Assembly: GCA_045118975.1 (NCBI GenBank)
Contig: JBGVCT010000003.1
Span: 186,001-250,000, forward strand
Length of the DNA: 64,000 nucleotides
Source: RGIG6178 sp045118975
Lineage (GTDB): Bacteria > Bacillota_I > Bacilli_A > RFN20 > DUOF01
Direction of reading: 5' to 3'
Of the stretch, positions 10,374 through 22,300 are shown piece by piece. The notes below the pieces were generated by a model. That model saw nothing but the letters and a program-made list of their open reading frames with translations. It ran no database searches and was not told where the DNA came from. Every line of letters starts with the position of its first letter. Positions within the stretch are counted from its first letter, which is position 1. The translations under genes and the position numbers were made by a program.

Positions 10374-13300
10374 ATGAAAACGGTTTTTTTGTGTTTAAGA
10401 CAAAGCTGTAAGAATATTTCTAAATACTTTGTATTTAGTTTATTTTTCTTTGCATGTCTATTTGCTGGAAGTGTTGTAAATGCTGAAGGCTATTCTAATT
10501 ATGATGATTATACTACTGGCACTGATGGTAACCATGATAGTAGTGTCACTACAATAAATGGTGTTATCAACAATGAGTGCAAGACAGGTGATTACACAAT
10601 TGTAAGTAACAGTTATAAAGGAAACAATTCAAAGACAGGAGATGCTGCTTTGGAATGTATTTCATATACACCTGCAACGGGTAAGCAAATATATTACTTA
10701 CAAGCTCAAACATCAGATCCTCTTTTTGATCCAAGCAATCCTGATCTAGAGGATAGAGATTCAGATACATGGAACCAAGTAACATTTAAAGTACACAATA
10801 TCTCAACAAAGTATAAATTTATTATCATTGCAGAAGCTGGTTATTCAAAATCAGATACTACTACAACTGACTATGATATTTATAGTTTGAATGATACTAC
10901 AGGAAATTATGAGTATGGTCAAATAAGAAATAAGATGGGAACAACTATTCAACCTGATAGAACTGGCAGTTTAGCAAGTTCTGCCATTTATGCTTCAGGA
11001 ACATATACATTTACCTACTATTTAAGAAACACAGAATTTAGAGAACACAATATATACGTTTATTTCTATGATGCTGCTGCAGAAGCAGACAACTTAACTC
11101 CAAACAAAACAATTACCTATACACTAGCTAAGCCAATTAGCGATTATAAATTCAATGCTGACGTAGCAAAAACTTCACCAGTTCCTAGCGCAGATAATGA
11201 TTGTGCAGTGACTGCTGGTAGTTATGAAGTTTGTCTAGAATATACAGCACACTATAATACTGGTGGCACAGACGATGACACTAAAACAAACACATTTACT
11301 GTTGAATTCTCTAATGCTGCTGCATTCTATTTCTCAACAGTTACATCTCATTCAATTCCTCTAGCAAGTAGAACAGTTGCTGATATCTTAACTTATAATA
11401 GTATTTATGCAACTAACACATTTTATAATGATGGAAGTACAGATAAAATCGTTTATTACTACTATAACTTCGATGATCAAACATCATATTTACAAGGTGT
11501 TACAGCAAATTCAACAGGTTATAAGTTCTTATTAACAATCGATGCTAATGGAACATATAACTTCTTCTTAACTGATATATTTGGAAATACACTTGATCCA
11601 TCAGTTCATAATGATGATACAGATTCTCCAGTTATTGATGATGTAAGTAATAAAGACTTAACAATCTATTATTTAGTATATGAAAATGGCACACTTACTT
11701 CATATTCTAACTATGGTGACAATATTGATACTGCTGTTAGAAATTTCCAACTACAATACGATACAATCAATGCGTTGAGCCGCTTAACTAAGGAAAACGT
11801 AACTATTGGATTAGAATTCTATTCAACTATCGTAATTGAACCAGAATATGGAATTAAAGATGAAACTTTTGCTGATATTTTGATGAATCCATTATATTTT
11901 GCAAATGATACAAGTGATGAATTAAGAATATCTGATACAACAAATTCAAGCATTAAATTAACTTATTTCTGTAGACTAGCAAGCATTGCTGATGATGAAA
12001 ACGATGGATATGCTTCTTCTGATTGTATTGATTCTTCAAAGAGTGGTTATTCATTACATGCATTACAAGGAACTCAATCTATAAGTTCAAATGATTATGG
12101 TAAAAAAGCAGTAAGTAATAACTTTACAGGATTCTCAGGAGATAAATATTTTCAAGGTTTGTTAATAGATGATTTAGATAGTATCTCTTCTCCTGCTGCT
12201 GACTCATTAACTAGACATAATAGAACTAACTTAGTTTTAAATGAAAATGGTAGATTTTTTATAAGAATACAAGATATTTATGGTAACTCAACAAGTTCAA
12301 CTATTGATGTATCTATAATAGACCAACATAAACCAGTTGTTACTCTTGCTAATCAAGCAGCAAGTTCAGGTTTAGAAAATGTAATTTGTTCTAGCATGTA
12401 TGTTGTTGGTGCAGGTGGTGGAATCTATGAATATCCAACAGGTGTTTTAGAGGAAACTGATTGTACTAATTCTGTTATTTCTTACAATATGTTTGAAGAT
12501 ATTGCAACAAAAGCTTATGCAACAGAAAAGCAAGATACAATAAGACATGAATTAACAAGAACAGTTGTGGAAATTGATAAAACTAATGGTTTCTATGACA
12601 TGGCAACTAAATTAGCAACATTTAATTATGCTGATGCAATTAGAATAGGGCTTCTACGAGCAAGCGATTCAGTTATCATTGCTGGGGATTATACATCTTC
12701 AGGACAAGCTACTAGTCCTGTTGAAAAATCAATTTATCAAAAAACTGTTAACACATATACATCATATGAGTTACGTACTTTAGATAGAAATGGAACATCT
12801 ACAACAGATATTACAAATAGCTTAACAAGAGTAAGTTATGGATATCAAGAAGATGCAGCAAACGGCAATGCCTATATTGCTGATTCAGATTTGATTATCA
12901 AAAACAACTATACTCAATATTCAAGTGAATTAAAATACTATGATGCAGATGCTGCTGCAGTGAAAAAAGAATTTGTTAAATTTACAGTATATGAAATGTT
13001 GGTGGATGCTACAGGTTATAGCACTACACCAGCATGTGATTCTGTAACAGATAGAGATAATAATGTATGTAATGATATTGTTAATACATTTATTGATAAG
13101 GGAATTAATTTTAAGTTGGTATTTGAGGCTCATGACTATGTTGGAAATGTTTCTGATCCAATTACTTTAGAAATTAGAGTGCTAGATAACACAGCTCCTG
13201 GTATTGCTTCAATTGATGCTAATGGACAAATGTTAGAAGATCCAACAATTGCAAGAAATAATCTAGATACAACTTGTAGACTAGAAATTGGTAGTGTAAT

Positions 13301-16300
13301 TCAAAATAAAATGGATTTATTAAAGTGCTATGGTCTAGTTATGTCTAATGGAACTTATAATTATGTGGATAACTCTACTGCTTATATGTTACTAACAAAA
13401 ACTGAGTACAATGCTGCTAGTTATGGTGCTGTTGATTATAGTGTGTATAATACTACTTACACTCATTCAGATAGAATTTATAAGTTTGCTTTAAGTGATC
13501 AATTGTTTAAAACAACAAATGCAGATGATGATTCTTATTATAACCATTTAAGAGTATATGTTTGTAGAACTGCTGGAACAGGTAAGTGTGGTGGCAGTGA
13601 ACAACCTGCATGGGAAGAGGTAACTGATGCAACAACATTAAAGTTTGACAACGCAGGAAGTTATGAGATTAAATTTGAAATTACAGATGTTGGACACAAC
13701 TTTGTTACTGCAACAGGAAGTCAAACTCATACTCCAAACAAAACAGTTATTACTTTATGTTATTATGTTAATCCAAGAGTATTACTTGTTAGACCAATAG
13801 CTAAAACAGTTAATTATGGTTCATATGCGCTAAATGATTATTCAATAGATTATTGTGTGTATGCTACAACTAATACAGCTTCATTCTTCTATAACTTATT
13901 CACTTTAGATTATGACCCAACAGGAACATATAAAGATACATATGACTTTGTTGATCAAAACTATGAGAATTCAGCTGGTGGAAACTATGGATTGGTATAT
14001 TGTACAGCTGCTGACCCATATAGCCAAGGAGATAGCGAAAGCTCTGCAATAGGTAAGCAATTAAAAGATGTTTTAGCTAATGAGGATGCATCAATTCTAG
14101 GCGAAATGAGTATTACATATGCAACAGGTGCCAATAAATATAATATGGAATTAAACACATATAATGCATATAAAGATGTTGGTTACTATTACATAACAAT
14201 GGGTAATTTACACATCGGTAGAGCAGGTGCTGAATTATCTAATACAGATTTCTCAGAAAACTATGTATTAAGATTACATCCAAGTTACTTACTTGATGGA
14301 ATGGACCCTAATGACTTATTACAAAATTATGATTCTACGGCAATTAAGAATTATAAGGTTGATGAGGATTTTGTTTATAAGTATGGCCATGATCAAGATA
14401 GTTATGGAGAAACAATTAGTAATGTTTTATATACTGTAGAACAAGCAAAATTAACAATTACTGCAAATGGTGGTAGTAAGACTTATGGTATGGTTGATAC
14501 TAACTATAAGCAAGCTAACAATACAAATGCATTAGTAAATGCTAGCAAGTATGTTGATGAAGATAAGAAAATTTCAACTGCAGGATATTTGAATGGATTT
14601 ACAATTACGGGGTTAATTAACAACACAAATGTTAAAGACTATTCTGATGCAACTGCAGGAGATCCTAGATACAATTACATTATTCAAGGTTACTTAAGAC
14701 GTGAAATGGGTGAAAAAGTTGGAACATACTATGTATGTAATAGTACTAGTATAATTACAAAAACAACTGGTGCACACGCTGATTGTGATTTAAATGGATA
14801 TTCTCTATTAACTGCTACAAAACATACTCTATATGATACAAATGTATTCTATTTAGATGAAAATGGTAATTTAGAACCAATTGAAGTTGGTGCTGACTAT
14901 AGATATGGAATGTATATAAAAATAGGTAACGAAACAGATGGATATACATACCATAAATTGACAAGAGATAATACAGATTTAATTGAATTTACTGATACAT
15001 TTGTTTCTGATGTATGGAAGTATAATTATGCATCTGATGAAGAAGATTATTCTGTTAAAATCTTACCAAATGATAATAATGGTAATCAAAACTACTATAT
15101 TGAGTATGTAGATGCTCTTTATACTATTAACCCAGGACAAATCATTGTTCAACCTGGTTCTAACCAAGGTAAAGAATATTCTAACCCTCAACACAACGAT
15201 CCAAGATTTGAAATTATAGTTTATGGTGAGACAAGAGGAATAACTAAGTCTACTTATGCTGATGGCTTCTCTACAGGATTCACAGATACAATAACTGATG
15301 TTACTTATCCAAATGCTCCTGTATATACTGACAATCCATACAATGTTGGTGCTGCTGATGTTGTGGATAACTATTTATACTTTACAGAAAGAAGAACAAC
15401 AACAAGAGAGTTATTTGGGGGAGCAACATTTACATATCAATTCCCACTTGTTGATTTAGTTGATGATAAGACATTTGATTGGATGGGAGCAAATTACACA
15501 TATAATAGTGGAAATGTTTGCTTAACTTCTAGTTTCACAAATTCTAGCTTTACTCAATGTCAAGAAGGAAAGATTGGTATTTATGATGTATCTGTTGACA
15601 CTAATACAGATAAGGTAACAATTACAACTAGTGGTGCTCTAACTTATCAAACTTATGGTTTATTAGCTGGAGAATCAGGAACAGCAGGAAGTGCTACTAT
15701 TACAAGAGAAAGTCCAAATTCAATTTCAGTTGGATGGTACTCATATGTATTTAGTGCTGCAAAAATGCATGTTGTAACAAATGGTAAAACTTTATGTAAT
15801 GTTTCAGACTATATTTATACAGTTTCTAATACTGGAACAAGTGAGTGTAGTAACTATAATTTAGATTGGGATGATAGTGCTCCAACTAATAGAGTAGACA
15901 ATGACACTAAACAAGTTACATCATCTGTTACTGTAGCTAATACTGGAGTAAAATATGATCACAATGGTAGACATTATTGCGGTAATATTGGTACAGATGG
16001 CTATTCAGCAAGTTGTCAAACTGGTGGAGATGAAGTTAAAACTATTAAGTTCTTTATTTTCAAAAGAGATGTAATTATTTCATTTAACCTATATGAGGTG
16101 ACTTATGGTAATGTTTATAGTTTCTTCTCTGAAGGAATATTCACAGTGGAAGATTCATCAAATCTTCCAACGTTTGGACCATCAGGAAGCGAAACTGAAA
16201 TAATAACTTGTTATAAGAAGGATCCTTCTGGTGCTTATGTAGTTAATGGTATTAAATATGGAAAATTCACTCAAGATGATATTAATGCCGGCATAACATG

Positions 16301-19300
16301 TGAAGGTGTTGAGTATGGTATAAGTGAAGGAGACACATGGGGTTCTGGAACAAATGGATTGAATTTGAAATTCTTCCTAGCTCCATATATACAAACAGGA
16401 TTTACAGAGAGTACATATGCGGTTCCTGCTGGTAAATATTATGTATATGCTACAATAGGACAATTGGATCTTGCTACTAACAAATGGTTACATCCTAACT
16501 ACAATCTTGTTTATGTTGATTATAACGTTATTTTAACTGCTGAAGGAAAAACATTTACCGATGTGGCTGATGGTGTTGTTAATATTGTTCCTAGAGAAGT
16601 AGATTTATATGGAACTTATTATCAAAAAGAATATGGACAAGCTATGTATAATAGTTATGGAAATTATAATACGCAATTAACTGCTAGTGGTGTTGGAGAT
16701 GGAACTTATAGCGCTAGACTTGCTAATTTAAAGGATTCTGCAGTAAATAAGATTTTTGATAATCACTACTACTATTGTGATGGAACAGATACAACTTATA
16801 ATGGTCAAGCCGTTAAGTATGGATGCGAAATGGTTGGAATAACTTCTCCAGATCATACAAATTATGGATATGGAGAAATAAATAACTTGTTTGGATACAC
16901 TGTTTCTGCTGTTGGTGGGGCTGCAAACACTGGTATGATTACATTGGCTGCAGGTAATGCTGATGAAATTTATGCAAACTTTGCTAAGACACCTGTTAGA
17001 CAAGATGTTGCTCCAAAAGGACATTCAAACTTAATTGATCCATATGGATTAATGGATGATGTTGGTTTCTATACAATCAATTTAACTGACATTGTACCAA
17101 CAGTTGCTGTTTATGGTGGAATTACTTTTGATACTGCAACTACAATCTTAAGATATACTAACTATGAAATTAAAAATAAATATGCTGGTGGATTATACAT
17201 CACGCCTGCTTCAATTGATATTAGTGTATATGGCTCACAAACTAAGATGTATGGTTGTGCTTACAACACATTTAACAATAACTCTACTTATGAATATAGT
17301 TATGGTGCAGGATATACTAATTGTGTTGAAAGTAATGGAACTTTGTATGATTTAGGTTATAAATATCAAGTAAGTAATGATAAATATAATTACTTAGTGA
17401 GCAAAATTAAGACAACTGATGATGGTGGAAATGCTATTACACCAACTCTTGATTACACAACTCTTAAAAATACAAACAACTCAACTTTAGTTGTATGTGC
17501 CTTAGAAAACAGAAATACAGGTACTGGTTGTTATGATATAGCATATCCAGGTAATGATACTTATTATAAATATGATGTTGCTCCAAGTGCACCTTCAGGA
17601 ACATTTAGTTTCAATAAACCAGATAATACTGCGCTTAATACAGGTACATTATTTAGGATTCCTTTGACTGGAACAAATACTGCAAGTTCATTTGAAGAAA
17701 CTTATGATTATGCTACATATTTCAATTATGCTACAAAAGCTCAAATCTCAATGGGCGAGGCAAATAGAATTTATCAATTGCAATCAGTTGGTGACTATGT
17801 AATAACATTAGGTAACTTAGATAGTGCAACTAATGCAAAGAAGATGTGTGGAAATAACAGCACACCTGTTGGATTAACTGCAGACTATGAATGTAAAAAC
17901 TTTATCATCAATTATGATGGTAACAATACTGCTTTACATGTATTTAATGGTACTACACACTCATTTACCAATAATGATACATTCACACTTGATAATACAG
18001 ATTTGGCATTCACAATCACTACAAGAAAAGTTGTAATGAATACTGAATATAACTACAAGATTTATGGAGATACAGATCCAATCGAAGGATTCACTTGTAA
18101 AAACTTAAAGGATATGTTTGGTTTAACCGATTATGTAGGAAGAGATTATTGTTCTGGTGGAGATAATACATTCATTCCAACAGGAGTGACTAGATTCTAT
18201 GCAGTGGATAACAGCTTAGCTAAGGCTCCATGGACTGCTTGGAGTGTTGATACAGAAGTCGCAGGTGGTGCAACTTCTTACAATACATATAATGACATCT
18301 TATTTGATGTTATTAAACCACATATTTCTGATGCAGATCCTGGATCTCAAATATTAAGAAAAGGTGAAGGTAGTGATGCTGCTGATAGATATGATGCAGG
18401 TGGAGAATACTATTATATATATCAACTATCACTAAATAGTGATCTTAATGGTTCTAATAACTATGCAATTAATTATATTACAGGCTATAACTCTACAGAC
18501 AGAGCAGATAGTACAATAGGTACAATTACTCCTGTTGATGGAAAAGTAGAAGGAGCAAATGTTGGATTTGCTGGAACTACTGGTGAAGGAGATTTAGCTA
18601 GATGGTATGGAGATTCTAGCCATGCTTGTCATAGCGTTGCTTCTGGTGGTACAAATTGTGAAGCTGCTTATACTGGTTTAGAAACTTATAACTTCTACAT
18701 TAATGGTATTACAAAAGAGGGTACAGGAAGTTATGAAGATTCAATTACATATTTTGTAACATATACTGATGCGACATCTGGAGCAACTGTAGAGGTTCAA
18801 AGTATGATTGCTGAAACTGTATTCTTTGAAATTGTTCACAGAGAAATTTATATTCAAACAGAAGCTGTTAATAAAAATTATGGTGATGAAGAAGATTATT
18901 TAGACTTTACGCTAACTCTTGTTACACCAAATGATACAGGTACAGGATATGTTCCAATTAGGCAATCTGATGATTGGGGAGATCCACAATCTCTAAGTAG
19001 AGATGATTACTTAACTTTCTTCCCAGAAACAACTCCTGGTAGTGGAGTTCGTGCATTCAGTTTAGAAGCGTTTATGGGAACTGCTAATCCTGCTGCATTT
19101 ATAGGAGACCATAGTAATAGAGCCTTTGGTATATACTTCTATAGAACTGCTGGAGAAACAGTTGGAAAATACGTTATAGTTGCGTGTGCAACTCAATATG
19201 CAAATGATAGTAGATGTAGAAGTGAATATGCTGATTTGGACAGCGAGGCTGATAGGAAGGCACATGTTGCAAGCTTTATTCAAACTCCAAGTTCGAATAC

Positions 19301-22300
19301 ATATAATGCTAGTAACTATATTGTTTATACAATACCTGCTGAATTGACTATTAGTGAAAGACAATTAAAGATAACTCCTAATGAAGGACAAGGTTTCCAA
19401 TATGGTAACTATACTAGTGGAACTTTAATTGATCCTATTACATATTATGAGGAATCTACATATGCAATTATTAATGGCTCAAATGCTCCAGATACTGCTG
19501 TACGTAGAGGACTTGTAAATGGTGGTACATTAAATGGTGCAGACCATGTTAATAATCAAATTGCTCTTTGTATTTATGATATTTCTGAGAGAATTACATG
19601 TATCAATGATAGACAAAATGTTTCAATTGCTCCATCATTGATTGTTGGATATGTAACAACAACATTACACCATGATCCTGTTGAGAACTATGATCCTAGT
19701 GTTGCTGCTGGAATTACAACAACTCAAAGAACTTCTGATACATTTAGATTGCCAGAAGGAGCAACTCTATTAAATTACAATGTATATAATGATGAATATA
19801 CTAAAGATAATGATGAAACAGCTACTGCGGGAGCTTATGAAAGATATGCTTTAAACAGAGTATGGAATAGTCAACCAAATCAAAGATATAACAGAAATGT
19901 TGGTACTTATAAGATTGTTGCTGGTGAATTATTGGATAATCGTTATTGTAATGCTACAGCAGCAACACCAATTACAACAAACTGTCTGAATGTTAACTAT
20001 AAAGTTACAGAATTTGTTGAAAATAAGGTTTATATAATTACTCCAGCTAATATAACTATTACACCTAATGATAATCAAACCAAAGTATATGGTTTATCTG
20101 ATGTTCATTTGAAATTCAGTGTAACAACAACATTTATTTATAAAGATATTACAGTGGATCCAAAAGCAGATTTATATCACTGTGTAATAAGCGCTAGTAA
20201 GTGTCAATCACATTCAACATTTACTAATGCAACTTTCTCTGGTAGTTCGGGTAATGAAACTGTAACTATAAATGGTTTTGCATATGCAGAAAACACATTA
20301 GATGGATCTGATAATATGGAAGATGAATACAACTATGGTGTTTCTAGAGTAAGCAATAAATCTAATGCACCTGCTGTTTTGGATTCTCCATATTCAACAT
20401 CTGTATCACCAATGCCTACAGATAGAGGCAACTATCCAAGGTATTATGATAAATATTGTTTGGGAACACCAGATACAGCAGAAGGATGTACAGCGTTTAC
20501 AACGAGTGTTAGATATGCACATCTGACATATGGGGAAACAAGTAGAATATTGCTTGGTTACTTCTATGTTGAAGACTATAACCAAACTGCATCAACTTTA
20601 AATATCATGAATGGTATTATTGTTGCATCAAATGAGTTTGGTGAGAAAAACTACGCATATTCAAGAAGTATTGATCAAGATACTGGTGTTGATTTTGTAA
20701 TAACTCAATTAGAAATTGATGCAACAATTATGGATGTTACTAAAGTATACGGTCAAGCGACAGACTCTCATAAAGCTGATGCTCTTACTCATGATTGTAC
20801 AAGTTCTGGTACAAACAACTGTATAAAGGATTATGCTGTTGGAATGAATACGGCTCCATATGCAAATAAATCACTAAATAATGAAGATAGATTAGAATAT
20901 AACTTTAATGTAACTGATTCAATCGGAAGCATTAATGGTGAAGATTTAGTAATATTAACTAGCCTACATGGAGGAAATTACTATACTCAAACAGGTGGAG
21001 CTGAAACTAAGAATATACACTTAGGTCTAAGCGTAATAAGAGAGGCTGGTGCTTCATGTCTTATCACAACAGATTTATATGGATGTGAAGATGCAGGAGG
21101 ATATAATCTAGTATTTAGAAAAGTCGATGTACCAGGCAATGTAAATGAAAACTATAAGATTACTTATGGTGGAGACGAGAAGGAATATGCAGATGTTGCA
21201 GCTTCTGGTTATGCTCTTATTGTTACAAACACAATAACTAATAATGAATCTATTGGTCATACTAATGATGATTCTGTTACATATACTATTTATGCACAAG
21301 GTGCAACATTGATTGATGCTAAAGATACAACTACTACAACAGTTAAGATTGTTAATGGATATATAAAGACATTAACTATCCAAAAACGTGATGTTGTATT
21401 CTATGTTGGTACATATGATGCTAATGGTATTGTTGCTGAAAGATATATAATTGAGCAAAATGAAGAAGTTCCAGAATTCCCTGTATTACATGCAGGATTT
21501 ACAACAACAACAACTTCTCCAAGTTCAAAACTTACTTACTACAATACATGGTTTGATGTTAATGAGTATGGTACAGCTACTCCTGTTGCCGGTAAAACCC
21601 ATGCTGCTAGACAAGTAAGAACACTAGATAACGTTATTACTAGACTAGAGCATGATGACCCAGCCTTAGGTGTTGGTATATGTTCTCGTAAGAGTAGTAA
21701 TATACAAAGCGAGGAATATGGTGTGGACAATTGTAGTACTGTTATTCAATACTATAGAGCTAATTTGATAGAATCAGGACAATATGTATTTGATACATCT
21801 GAAGTTGGTGACTATGCGATTGTTAGAAATAGAGAAACAACTTACATTACATATAATTCTATAGTTCTTGGAAAAGACTATGAAACTAAAAACTATGTAA
21901 CACAAGACTACAATGGTACTCTTGTTATCTATGAGGACCAAACTGCGCCAGTTATTAGAATTGGTAATGATAATTTCGCTATCGAAGCAAATGCTAATAA
22001 TGTTAATCCAACAGGATGTACTGTAACAAATAGTGTTGGTGGAAGTTATTCATATCAATGTGAAGTTAGTGGCTTAAGATTTACTGAGGAAGGTAAAGCT
22101 TTAGGTAAGATTATTTCTTATATCACTGAGAATTATAGCGATTATGGCAATAATACAGGAAGTACTAGAAATAAGAATACAATCACTTCAAAGGCTGCTT
22201 ATAAGATGCCTGCTGACATTGCTGACTATAATTTGGAAACTGCTGATTATCAACCAGTTAACAATATAGGTAATGCTAGTGCAGAGCAAACATTGTATAA